From Epithemia pelagica (taxonomy: Eukaryota > Bacillariophyta > Bacillariophyceae > Surirellales > Surirellaceae), in contig OX337231.1 in assembly GCA_946965045.2 (NCBI GenBank), forward strand, positions 1,054,001 through 1,118,000: 64,000 nucleotides of DNA, read 5' to 3'. The notes under the pieces were generated by a model. The model worked only from the letters and a program-made list of their open reading frames with translations, did no database searches and was not told the DNA's origin. Shown here one piece after another: positions 9,247 to 18,332 of this stretch (position 1 is the first letter of the stretch; each line of letters starts with the position of its first letter). The position numbers and the translations under genes are program-made.

Positions 9247-10842
9247 TCAATTTCTAACAGACTTCAGGATGGACTGAAGAGTTGTTTGCTTCTTTGCAGG
9301 AGGCTTCGAATCTGCCTCTTGTGCTAATGCGTTCTGAACCATGGATGCAACCTGGGCGTCTAGGCTGACTTGGTCGTCATTTGTCGGTTGGGATTCCTTT
9401 GCCAATTTCTTGATTGCTTTTGCGACTGCCGACGAGATTTGGCGTTGTGCTGCTCGTTTGGCCTTTTGGTCAGTCTTGCCTTTCCCTTCTGACTTCTGAG
9501 GATTGGCTTTGCGCCACTCACGGAGCTCATCCTTTTGCTCATTGGATAGGGTGTGATATTCATCGGGTGTGTGGTATCGAAGGTGGACGCCTGTTTTGCC
9601 AATGCTCGGCTTGGCTGTAGGCTTTCCACCACCAGCACTGGCCCCACTGACCTCAGCAACGGTTGATTCACTGGTTTCATTATCGACAGAAGAGATCTGT
9701 GCCGACTGTCGTTTGGCTCCAGCATCAGCCCTTTTCTTAGCAACGGGGTCATATGGCAGTAAATGTGCCACTGCTGCTTCAAAATTATTACGCATTCCAA
9801 TCGGGCCGTCATCGGTCCGCACACTGGCCATAGCAGCCTGTAATCCAGCATCCGAACATTGGATGCCTTCGAGTAAATACCCTACTCGGGTATGTTCATT
9901 GGGCAGTTGGTACTCAACGTGCTCAGCACACTGCTGCATAGACACGAATGCATTTCGGTGTTGGGCCAAAAATCCCTCAAGGGGAAAATTGATTTGCCCT
10001 TTCCAGATGCGGGTATGGAGTAGATCATCTTGTTTCTTGATCTCCGACTCCCATTTGTCTTTCCCCGCATATTGATTTGTTAGAGCATTCCAGGCTCCCC
10101 TTCCATCTTTTGTACGTTGGAAAGGTTTGATCGACGCGGCATAGGACGTACCACGCGTCGCCTCTTCCAAACTGTAGTACACGGTAGCATTGTCCTCACG
10201 ATACAATTCATGTCCATGTGAGGCACGGGCAACTAGTGTCGCCTCAACAGAACCATGTTGTTCCGAATGGGGCTTATTTGTTGCCTGGGGAGGAGCAACA
10301 ACCGGGACATCGACTTCGGGCCTGATGACATATGAAAGGGGGATCATTCTCGCACCGATCACGCGGTTGGCATAGTCGTGAAATGCTTCCGTCCATTTGA
10401 TGATCGGTAGGGCTTTGGTGATTTTAGGAACTTCTGGATCGTCACCATCCTTTCGGTCCCGCAAAGCCTTCCACTGGACCTCGAAATTCCTTACAACATG
10501 CGTCCAACGCATATTACCAGCCGATGGATCACGCCCAACCGTTTCATAGAATCGGACCAGCTCACAGGCTACGCCCAGGCGGTGCTGAGATTTCGCGCCG
10601 AAGGTAAACGGTGGTGTAGGTATCGTTGCGCCAGGGGCAGCTCCAGGGTTGGGATCGGGGATTCTCCCTGCCGGCTTACGAAGGTTCTCAGCCAACTGCT
10701 TAAGAGTTTCCGAGTCGAAGTCGGCCAAATCAAGAATCGTCGTAATCCCTTCAACTTGAAGCTGGACCACTGTCGCATGGGGAATGCCCATTTGATCAGG
10801 GTTCTCGAAGAAAGCAGTGTTCTGGGCAGCGGTGAGGACCAT
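9247..10842 (-). CDS. Copia gag, element 1
   Basis: This is a 531-residue structural protein. The N-terminal half carries a UBN2/gag-like helical region (RTKDGRGAWNALTNQYAGKDKW ending in a predicted capsid segment around LHTRIWKGQINFPLEGFLAQ). The C-terminal part is basic and Ala/Lys-rich, likely nucleic-acid binding, but there is no CCHC zinc knuckle. The start lies 36 bp inside the primer site. The frame ends at TGA 9247 and continues in frame into protease. No internal lesions are seen. Confidence 0.88.
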   Translation of the reverse strand: MVLTAAQNTAFFENPDQMGIPHATVVQLQVEGITTILDLADFDSETLKQLAENLRKPAGRIPDPNPGAAPGATIPTPPFTFGAKSQHRLGVACELVRFYETVGRDPSAGNMRWTHVVRNFEVQWKALRDRKDGDDPEVPKITKALPIIKWTEAFHDYANRVIGARMIPLSYVIRPEVDVPVVAPPQATNKPHSEQHGSVEATLVARASHGHELYREDNATVYYSLEEATRGTSYAASIKPFQRTKDGRGAWNALTNQYAGKDKWESEIKKQDDLLHTRIWKGQINFPLEGFLAQHRNAFVSMQQCAEHVEYQLPNEHTRVGYLLEGIQCSDAGLQAAMASVRTDDGPIGMRNNFEAAVAHLLPYDPVAKKRADAGAKRQSAQISSVDNETSESTVAEVSGASAGGGKPTAKPSIGKTGVHLRYHTPDEYHTLSNEQKDELREWRKANPQKSEGKGKTDQKAKRAAQRQISSAVAKAIKKLAKESQPTNDDQVSLDAQVASMVQNALAQEADSKPPAKKQTTLQSILKSVRN

Positions 10843-10877
10843 ATTACTTCGTACTTCACAACAAAAACAATCTCAAA

Positions 10878-10899
10878 GCAGACGATGGGTCTGATAACC
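10878..10899 (-). promoter_or_regulatory. Primer-binding site, probably for a tRNA anticodon-arm fragment
   Basis: The 22 bp abut the 5' LTR directly. The complementary strand (plus, gatgggtctgataacc) resembles the 5' side and loop of a tRNA anticodon arm, with the 7-base loop CTGATAA. That suggests priming by a cleaved half-tRNA, as known for Drosophila copia, rather than by an intact tRNA 3' end. The position is firm; the tRNA identity is not. Confidence 0.55.
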
Positions 10900-11060
10900 T
10901 GCTAAAATTTCGTGTTTCAAAGAGATTATAAGATTATTTTCCACTACTGTCGTTGTCCAATTTGGCGAAGACGGCCAGCTCGCAATCGCTGACCGTTTGG
11001 AACGGTTATACAATTTGACATACAATTAGATCTCTCACGGATACATGCACAATTTCAACA
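10900..11060 (-). repeat. 5' LTR of element 1
   Basis: This 161-bp copy is paired with 4420-4580 (one substitution). The element promoter should lie within it. Confidence 0.93.
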
Positions 11061-11191
11061 AACACACACGTGAAACAGAAAAAAAATGCACAAACACAAG
11101 ACAACTGGCAATGGCCCACAACAAGGAAAGCTCTTAGTACATTGACTGCAACTAGAATACAAGCATAGTCAACTCTATATGTATCTAGGTA

Positions 11192-11215
11192 CACGTTTAA
11201 TACCTAATGACAAAA
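11192..11215 (+). repeat. Left terminal inverted repeat
   Basis: This is 24 bp beginning CACGTTTAATACC, preceded by TA. It matches the reverse complement of 19873-19896 at 23 of 24 positions. Confidence 0.8.
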
Positions 11216-11462
11216 TGCGTCATTTTCATCAAATGACACGGAAAATTTAGGTTTTTTAAAAAAAAAGTTTTTTCGTTCTTTGGAATTCAAGCAGCACCAA
11301 GATACCGTCCAAGGAAAGAGAGCAACACCTCCACTGCCGTAGATAGAAGAAAGGAATTGACATCACCATGTGGAAGTGTGTTTTTCTCATGATCCACAAG
11401 TTTTGATGTGAGAACGAGGAATCGATCCAAGACATTGAGCAGTGACGATACAAGGCGAGTGA

Positions 11463-12100
11463 TTGGCTATTGCTGCTGGTCTTGTGTCGAATCTTGGTCA
11501 TGGTGGTGGACAAGTTGATTCGCCAAGAGAGGCTCGACAGAGAGCACATCTTCAACAGCAGCATTCGGCCTTTTTGGAACGCATGGTTTCGTCACGCCAC
11601 CAACAAGAGAATGACGACGACGAAAACGACCAAGACGAGCCGCCGCCCAGTTCGACCATCAGTACTTGCGTCCAAGAATCGGTCGTTCAACTCTTGTTGG
11701 AATGGAATCCTTATCGTCACGCCGCCAACAAGAGAATGACGACGACGAAAACGACCAAGACGAGCCGCCGTCCAGTTCGACCATCAGTACTTGCGTCCAA
11801 GAATTGGTCGTTCAACTCTTGTTGGAACGGAGTCCTTGGAGTGCCTTGATGGTAGATGCCAAGGATGGTCGATTGCCCTTGACCCATGCCTGGGTTGGCA
11901 TGCCAGTATTGCACCCCTGATTGCCGCCTATCCTCGAGCCTTGGAATGTCACGATCCTGTGACGGGCTTGTACAATTTTCAATGGGCGGCCGTGTGTTCC
12001 CCCCAACTCGATACCGTGTACAGTTTGGTCCGACCCCTCCCGGCCCTCTTGTGTGCCTGTCGGCGTCCTCGTACTACTAGTAGCAGTAGTTGTCGGGACG
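11463..12100 (+). pseudogene. Broken ankyrin-like repeat-protein fragment captured in the transposon
   Basis: Three reading frames in succession encode pieces of one protein. The first is CVQESVVQLLLEWNP (about 11663-11707). The second is CVQELVVQLLLERSP followed by SALMVDAKDGRLPLTHAW (about 11788-11893). The third is IAPLIAAYPRALECHDPVTGLY and TVYSLVRPLPALL (about 11905-12050). The pattern (LLL..NP, KDGRLPLTHA, HDPVTGLYxFxxAA, LxTVYxLxRxxPxLL) resembles the ankyrin-like hypothetical proteins that are abundant in diatoms. A 125-bp tandem duplication (11589-11838) shifts the frame, since 125 is not divisible by 3, and no full-length frame exists. It is probably a host gene fragment trapped in the element. 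Confidence 0.6.
11589..11838. repeat. 125-bp tandem duplication
   Basis: Two adjacent copies, 11589-11713 and 11714-11838, differ at only a few bases. Each begins tcgtcacgcc and encodes an acidic DDDENDQDE stretch followed by VVQLLLE. Confidence 0.9.
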
Positions 12101-12204
12101 AGAACTCACTGACAGGAGGCATCACCAAACACACCACATAGGAATGCACGACAAGTGCCAATTCCCACAAAAAACCCGCACCATGATACCGTGTCGCTCG
12201 ACTC

Positions 12205-12416
12205 CATGACAACCTCTGCTTGTGGAAACAACAACGAAGCAAAACAACGAAGCAATGGGTGCCAAACGACAAAAGACATGATTGGAATGGATACAACACG
12301 TTTTCATGTAGATGGAGCATGACAACCTCTGCTTGTGGAAACAACAACAAAGCAATGGGTGCCAAACGACAAAAGACATGATTGGAATGGATACAACACG
12401 TTTTCATGTAGATGGA
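12205..12416. repeat. Tandem duplication of about 100-113 bp
   Basis: Copies at 12205-12317 and 12318-12416 both start catgacaacctctgcttgtg and end tttcatgtagatgga. The second lacks about 14 bp of an internal acaacgaagc repeat. Confidence 0.88.
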
Positions 12417-12803
12417 TCACCGCAGACACACAAACCCCAGGAGGACCGTGGATTTGGTTCACAAATGACAGTACAATTCCCTCTGTCGTGGGGTGTTCTG
12501 GAGAACACCAGGAATCCAGAAATGGCACGGTGCGTTTGACGCTCGCTTGGATGAACCGGAGCCGCAGACACTGGTACAGAATCGACATGCGCGGACGCGC
12601 AACACGAGAGAGAGAGTCTGTTATAATAACTCATTGATTAGTGTTATTCAAATAATCAGAGGCTTTTATATTGCTTAGGGAGTCGACGAATACTAGAATA
12701 TGTAGATATGCAGTGCTGCTGGGAAAGATGAGTCTCGACATCCGAGGACAATTGGTTACATGTGGTTTTCAACATTTTTCTTCCACAAACCAGAATCGTT
12801 GTC

Positions 12804-15800
12804 TCAAACACATCCCTTGGGAGCACCACCTCGCGGGCGCTTGTACTTGCCATCAACACCCAACGTAGCTGGGTGTTTGGGTTGGACAAAATCCCACTGT
12901 TGATTGCTCTCGGCAGATTCCATTTCACCCATGCAGTCCTCCCCGTTCTCGTCACAATTATTTGTGCATCTATGGTCAAGCCGATCAACATGGTCAGTGG
13001 CGCATGTTCTGTTGGTGGGGCTGGTACTCTCATTGTGTTCTTGTGTATTGTTGTCGTCATCAGTGACAGAGTGAGGCTCGTCCAGACCACCATCATCAGT
13101 GCTGGTGGAGTCGAAGTCTACGCCTCCTGCATCTTCTGCAGCAGCATCGAGGCTACCATCATCGGTGGTGGTGTCCAAGAAGTTCAAGTCACCACCAGCA
13201 TCAGCGGTGGTATCCAAGAAGTTCAAGACATCCTCCTCCTCAGCAGCAGTGCCATCGTCCACCAGGCTTCCACCAGCAGAGTCCAAGACATCATCCTCTT
13301 CAGCAGCAGTGCCATCGTCTACCAGGCTACCACCAGCAGAGTCCAAGACATCATCCTCTTCAGCAGCAGTGCCATCGTCCACCAGGCTACCACCAGCAGC
13401 ATCCAAGACATCCTCCTCCTCAGCAGCAGTGCCGTCATTCAGGGTGCCAGCAGAATCCAAGCCTCCAGCATCATCATGATCATCAGCAGATGGATGATCC
13501 AGGTTGCCGAATGGCCTCCCTGTCACTGCTGCACCGTCAATCCCAAGGATTGTGCCCAAAAACGAATGAATTCGACGAAGCTCTTGCTCTGGAATAGAGC
13601 CAAAGACTGTCGAGAGAATATGTTCCATCCTTTCAGTTGATTGCTTTTGGAGTTGGCCAACCAAGAATGCATCGTTTGCTTGGACAGCACGGCTATACAA
13701 GGCAGACTCTGAATATGAGTTGATCTGGCCAGACTCAAGTTGTGAGAGCTTTTGCTCGTCACGTTCCGTCCAAACTACATTCGAGGGAACGGCCATGTTC
13801 TTGTATTTTTCATAAAGCTCTTTCAATCGAGAGTTGGTCATATTGCTAAGGGCCTCTCCTCTCGGTGACTTGAGCCCTTGCTTGTACCGAATAAAAATGC
13901 GCAAGTCGGGGTTTGATTGAATAGGACGACCCGATGCAATCAGTGCATCAAATTTTTCTTTGATTGGTTGGAACTTACTGGCAAGTTCTTTCTGTTTCAG
14001 CATCGACTTATGCTCTTCCTCCATGTTGGCCCGTGCATAGGCGAGGAGCATATCGGTGCAGTTCAATGCATCCCCACCCATGGTATACCGAAAGAACTGC
14101 CCAGCTGTCTTCACAGTGCCAAGAAGGTCCTGGCGCTCTCTTGTATTTTGCATCGTTGAAACTGCATTGCGCCCAGACACCTGTGCTTCAGTGATGCGAG
14201 GTGCATCCCGACGCAAGGAATTCACAGCCGTCTCGGAATAGCCGGCTGAAATCAAGGCTTCGGCTGCATGGTGATTGTCCTGCTCCATCATTGAGATGAG
14301 AGAGCTGTAGGGATCACCGCTCTCAACTTCAGTACCTTCCGTCTCAACAATCTCATGACAAAGCCTGTCACTCTTGAGAGCATTGCGAGTCGCCGGGCAG
14401 TAGCCACACTTTTCACGGGCGCTTCGGATGTTTTCTGGACGAAGGCCCATGGTGAAAGCGGCCTTTAGGTGGATCAGCTGACCATTTGGCAATGGTACAT
14501 CACCACCAAAAAGGATGTAGCCAATATCATCGAGGGAGAGCGTCGCTTTCCCAGCCCCCTCGATAAGAAGACGCTCCTTGTACAAAAGATCACGGTTCTC
14601 GTACAGAACCTTTTTCATTGGACCAAAGATCTGGTCCATCTCTTGACCAATCTCAGTTCCATTTGGAAGCCCGGGGTAAAAAAAGAACCCCATATCCCTT
14701 GCTCGTGCAGTAAAAGAAGCGCTGGCTGGTCCGAAGCTTCCACGCCCAGTCCCACTGTCGAGCTTAACCAGATAGGGATTGGCAGGACTCGCATCGGGGA
14801 AGATCTTTACCAATACCTCTAAGCTCCATTTGGCCCACAGTTCACTTGTCATACCACCTTTTGGTGTGTATGCAATTGTTGCATCAACGAAGTTTTGCGT
14901 GCGATTGAACCCCCATTGTCCGCAAATCTGCTGGAACCCTTGAAGCATAGCTGGGTTCACCTTCACCTTGTCTTTTGCTGATGTCGGGAATAATATGAGT
15001 GGTGGAATTGCCTCGTCTGCAAATGTCACACCCGCAAGGATTGTACATTTAAGACTGGAGCGTAACACTGGCTCCCCAGCATCAGGAATGGAGTGCACAG
15101 TGTAGACAAGTGAAGGGCGTCCACCTGCATGTTTGTCCTCACCATTGAGGGTGAACGCCATCTCATCCAGCTGCAAAATTTTGGATGTGTCATGGAAGAT
15201 CACATTTCCATGCGCTTTGCGTTCTTGATCATTCATATGCCATTTGGCAAAGCCGTTATCTACCACAAAGTGCTCCCAATTCTTATAGTGCTGTTCCTGG
15301 GCTTGGTAGGTCAGCCAACGAACACGTCGTGCATCTCGTTGGTCACGTGCTCCAACGTCGTTCATGCGTGCATTGTCCTGCGTGATCCGCCGGTAGAATA
15401 CAGTGTCATCGAGGTCGTGCTTGCTATTTACAACGGCACCAACTAACGAAATGCATTCTGACCTGCTGAGACGAATGTCCACATTTGCTTGCTCCAATGC
15501 CAAGCATGTATGCAGAAGAGTAGCAATATCATTGTACTCTTTCTCTGGGATCACACTTCTTCGTCCTCTCCTTGCTGGCGAGACACCAACCTGCCCTTGT
15601 TGCACTGCACTCTCAAGCGATCGTCCCGAAACAAGCTGCATAGTCTCGCCGTTGGGAAACCTCACACCAAAGATGTCACTGACCTTTTCGGCGCAGTGAT
15701 CTTTCGTGAAAGTCCTCTCCAGCGGAATCTCCCCATTCTTGGAACAGTTGAGAAGCACCGTCCCAACCTTGTGAGCAACTTTCCGCAGATCATCCAATTC

Positions 15801-16589
15801 CTTTTTCGCACGGACTTGTGCGTGTGCTTGCTGGGATGTCTTGCGATGGGCAGTGCTGTTGCATGCCAAACTAATGGCTGACAAAACTGACCCATTGTCT
15901 TTGTTGAGGAGACGAATGCGTGGTATGTCACGGTTGTTGCTTGATTCCGTTGTATTTTCTGTTGTTGTTGAGTTGCCACATGCAGTTTGTGTGAGTGGTG
16001 ATGCTAGAACCTGCTCATCACCCCACTCCTCCGCATCAACATTAATGAGCATGTTGACAGGATCATTGGATCTGTGGCTGTCCTGGTTGTTATGTTGATA
16101 TCCCTCGCCATTCTGGTTGCGGTGGTAACAGTGTCGAGTATTATTTTTGTTGCGTCGAATGGGTTTGGGGATAAATCCTTCATTTTGTAGCTGTCGTTGG
16201 CAGCGCTTGTAGACAGTAGAGCCACCCTTTGTGTCTGGATGGGGATACCCAGCAAGTCGCATCATTTCTGAAAGAGTCTTCCGTTGAGGATGGAACTTGT
16301 TACCCGGGTTGAATGTTGCAAACTTGAACAGAGTTGTTGCTCTGTACTGCATGGAATCTGAGTCAGTTGAATAGTCTGGCTCTCCATCTTTAACAGATGA
16401 TGCCTCTTGAAGTGCTGCGAACAAGGTTTTTGATCCTTGCAACTGCTCTGCACTGATGCCAACCATTGTCATGGCATCTTCTCCCGACGGACTTGTGCCG
16501 GGGACAAGGCGTGATATCTCCACAGCCTTTTGAACGCTCTTTAACATGACATTGTCCACCATGGTATCTTCTGCATTTTGGTCTGTCAC
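12804..16589 (-). CDS. DDD transposase of the pogo/Tigger/jerky type with acidic repeat tail
   Basis: This is a 1261-residue uninterrupted frame. The DDE_1-like catalytic core has D475 (ILQLDEMAF), D611 (YLVKLDSGTGR) and D652 in LPNGTEIGQEMDQIFGPMKK. The last resembles the pogo/jerky P-N-x-T...Q-x-x-D-x-x-x-F-x-P-x-K motif. D611 and D652 are 40 residues apart. The N-terminal third (about 80-140, RKTLSEMMRLAGYPHP...STVYKRCQRQL) and the segment around 345-430 probably contain DNA-binding helices. After the core, a Cys pair (GYCPATRN) and coiled-coil-like stretches follow. Residues about 1050-1120 are an acidic 20-residue repeat (DGTAAEEDDVLDSAGGSLVD), then a Thr/Asp-rich tail and a basic end (KYKRPRGGAPKGC). 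The protein is far longer than typical pogo transposases (about 500). It would cut at the TIRs at 11192 and 19896. No lesion is seen, so it may be functional. Confidence 0.82.
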   Translation of the reverse strand: MTDQNAEDTMVDNVMLKSVQKAVEISRLVPGTSPSGEDAMTMVGISAEQLQGSKTLFAALQEASSVKDGEPDYSTDSDSMQYRATTLFKFATFNPGNKFHPQRKTLSEMMRLAGYPHPDTKGGSTVYKRCQRQLQNEGFIPKPIRRNKNNTRHCYHRNQNGEGYQHNNQDSHRSNDPVNMLINVDAEEWGDEQVLASPLTQTACGNSTTTENTTESSNNRDIPRIRLLNKDNGSVLSAISLACNSTAHRKTSQQAHAQVRAKKELDDLRKVAHKVGTVLLNCSKNGEIPLERTFTKDHCAEKVSDIFGVRFPNGETMQLVSGRSLESAVQQGQVGVSPARRGRRSVIPEKEYNDIATLLHTCLALEQANVDIRLSRSECISLVGAVVNSKHDLDDTVFYRRITQDNARMNDVGARDQRDARRVRWLTYQAQEQHYKNWEHFVVDNGFAKWHMNDQERKAHGNVIFHDTSKILQLDEMAFTLNGEDKHAGGRPSLVYTVHSIPDAGEPVLRSSLKCTILAGVTFADEAIPPLILFPTSAKDKVKVNPAMLQGFQQICGQWGFNRTQNFVDATIAYTPKGGMTSELWAKWSLEVLVKIFPDASPANPYLVKLDSGTGRGSFGPASASFTARARDMGFFFYPGLPNGTEIGQEMDQIFGPMKKVLYENRDLLYKERLLIEGAGKATLSLDDIGYILFGGDVPLPNGQLIHLKAAFTMGLRPENIRSAREKCGYCPATRNALKSDRLCHEIVETEGTEVESGDPYSSLISMMEQDNHHAAEALISAGYSETAVNSLRRDAPRITEAQVSGRNAVSTMQNTRERQDLLGTVKTAGQFFRYTMGGDALNCTDMLLAYARANMEEEHKSMLKQKELASKFQPIKEKFDALIASGRPIQSNPDLRIFIRYKQGLKSPRGEALSNMTNSRLKELYEKYKNMAVPSNVVWTERDEQKLSQLESGQINSYSESALYSRAVQANDAFLVGQLQKQSTERMEHILSTVFGSIPEQELRRIHSFLGTILGIDGAAVTGRPFGNLDHPSADDHDDAGGLDSAGTLNDGTAAEEEDVLDAAGGSLVDDGTAAEEDDVLDSAGGSLVDDGTAAEEDDVLDSAGGSLVDDGTAAEEEDVLNFLDTTADAGGDLNFLDTTTDDGSLDAAAEDAGGVDFDSTSTDDGGLDEPHSVTDDDNNTQEHNESTSPTNRTCATDHVDRLDHRCTNNCDENGEDCMGEMESAESNQQWDFVQPKHPATLGVDGKYKRPRGGAPKGCV
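13225..13440. repeat. 60-bp tandem repeat inside the transposase gene
   Basis: About 3.6 units (start points 13225, 13285, 13345, 13405) keep the frame and encode 20-residue acidic repeats near the C-terminus. Confidence 0.9.
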
Positions 16590-17300
16590 CCGTCATCCCA
16601 CCATCACGTGTGGCGCCATCTCGGTCACGTTCGGGTTTATGCTGGGTCATCACACATACACATGTTTGGCATGGGATGGACGGGTTGATTCCATGTGGGA
16701 GGCGTGAATCCATCATTGTGCTGACCCCCAAACAACAATCAGCATCTCCGATGCCTTTATCCGTGACAACAAGGTGCACCTGCAGTTGCTGCCTCCGAAT
16801 GCCATTGTCATCCTATCATGTTGGACGAGGAGGGAACGAGATTTCTCTTCAAAATTTGATTCCAACGGTGCCAAGCCTGTCAGGTCGTGTGTGACTGACT
16901 GTGGTTGAAAATGTAGAACCTGGGGGATTTTGGTCTTGTTGGGGGGTGTTTTGTGGTCCCAGTCCCAGGGCGGGCGCACATTTGGATGATGATGGCTCCT
17001 CACATCTATGTTTCTTCGTGGGAACATCCAATCGGGGATTGTTGGCCTGCCTACCATTGACCATGTACATACTGTACCATAACGTCTAACACACTGTTTC
17101 ACTTGTCTGTGCACAGATGGCTATTCTCCGGATGACATTGGATCATCGTCGTGTCCACCAACCCAAGTCGGCACTATAGAAATATCCACAAAGGGGACCT
17201 GGTGACCCATAAAAACGTTCTATCTCATATCTAAGCTTAGCTACCTAGTTTGCCATTTTACCATGGCTTGCTCGTGCATTGACATACCAGAGTTTTCGTT
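16590..17300. other. Spacer upstream of the transposase gene
   Basis: About 700 bp lie between the transposase start and the 3' end of the SUMO-motif gene. Only short overlapping open frames without recognisable content are present. It should contain the transposase promoter; I see no clear element. Confidence 0.4.
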
Positions 17301-18038
17301 TCAGAAAGGACTAGACAGCATTCGGTCCTGAGTTTCGGCAAACTGAAATGAAAGGTCACTCTCCATGGAAGCCACACTGCTTTCACCAGAATCCAAACTG
17401 TCATTCGTTTCGATCTTGATATGCTTCTGGGCAAACGAAACAGCCTTCTCCACAGATGCATTAACATTATCCTGACCACCACCAGCATGCTTCTTGTTGT
17501 TGGTCTCCTGGACGTCATCACCAGTTAAATCAATCAGTGCAGGAGAACTGATATCATCAGTTAAATCAATCACAGCAATGCCTTCCGTGATTTCTTGAGC
17601 AAGATCCAGCTTGATGTTGTTTGTGTGGGGGGAAGAGTTGTTGGAAGTAGCAGTCTTCTTGGATCCACATGCGCTGGTTTTCTTTGGCGGTGGAGTCATT
17701 AAATCAATGACTTCTTTGGCTGCAGGCATTGCTCTACCCTTCTTGGTCCGCTTCTTCTCTGCGGCCTGATTCATAGCACCACCAGCAGCTGCAATCGGAG
17801 CACTGGCACAAGCTGCAATCGGAGCACTGGCCGAAGAGTCCACAACCTTATTCTTACCAACCACTACGTCCTTCTTCTTGTTGGTAACCTCCTTGGTGTT
17901 CACTCGGTTCTTGTTACGGACACTGAGGCGACGGCCTCCAACAAATTCAGACATGATGGATGATTCTGATAGAATGGACAAAGGCGTGCCGATTTCTGCT
18001 GTGCTTCCTTTTGTGAGAACATGGCAAACGTTCATCAC
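17301..18038 (-). CDS. Small SUMO-interacting-motif protein, transposon cargo
   Basis: No enzyme family is recognised. The frame gives 245 residues, and the Met at 17954 (MSEFVGG, 217 residues) is the likelier start. Three core hydrophobic-acidic motifs match the SUMO-interacting consensus: EVIDL (about 109-113), AVIDLTDD (155-162) and ALIDLTGDD (167-175). The two adjacent ones have the V/I-I-D-L-T-D-D form known from SUMO-targeted ubiquitin ligases. A psi-K-x-E SUMO-acceptor-like site, IKIE, lies at 207-210. The rest is low-complexity: Lys-rich (KKKDVVVGKNK), a duplicated SAPIAA, and a Ser-rich C-terminus. There is no RING or other catalytic domain. It is co-oriented with the transposase, downstream of its own spacer, and inside the TIRs. 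A role in nuclear targeting of the transposition complex is speculative. Confidence 0.6.
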   Translation of the reverse strand: MMNVCHVLTKGSTAEIGTPLSILSESSIMSEFVGGRRLSVRNKNRVNTKEVTNKKKDVVVGKNKVVDSSASAPIAACASAPIAAAGGAMNQAAEKKRTKKGRAMPAAKEVIDLMTPPPKKTSACGSKKTATSNNSSPHTNNIKLDLAQEITEGIAVIDLTDDISSPALIDLTGDDVQETNNKKHAGGGQDNVNASVEKAVSFAQKHIKIETNDSLDSGESSVASMESDLSFQFAETQDRMLSSPF

Positions 18039-18332
18039 TCACATGAAGAGCTTCACAATTCACGAGTCACTCATACAAAACTACAGAATACCTAGTTGAA
18101 CAGACAACAGTCCGCCAACTGGCGCCAAGAATTGCTGGCCTGCAGGCGTGGGATGTGGGACGTGTTCGTCAAACTCGACAAGACTCGAAACGCTTCCCAC
18201 CTTATCTTTTGCGACGATTGAGAGGTCACAAAAGAAGAGGTAAGTCAACATGTTGAGATCAAGAATAGAATCGCATTTCCATTCCTCTCTCTCACGCACA
18301 ATATACTGCAGCTTTGGATATAGAAAAGAATA

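Larger units (their letters stand above)
4420..11060 (-). mobile_element. Copia-type LTR retrotransposon (element 1), nearly intact
   Basis: The element is 6.64 kb. Read on the minus strand the order is 5' LTR (11060-10900), primer site, gag, protease, integrase, reverse transcriptase, RNase H, polypurine tract, 3' LTR (4580-4420). Integrase before RT defines the Copia order, and the DSH protease motif fits diatom Copia lineages. Both LTRs begin TGTTG and end AGCA and differ at one base (4466 t against 10946 a), so insertion was recent. A clean 5-bp target duplication is not seen; aaca (4416-4419 and 11061-11064) is a possible 4-bp one. Gag and all pol pieces share one frame, broken only by TGA at 9247 and TGA at 7942. 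Confidence 0.93.

Noticed and set aside
12762-13640. 292-codon plus-strand frame
   Set aside because: It is antisense to the transposase acidic repeats and is kept open by the 60-bp in-frame repeat.
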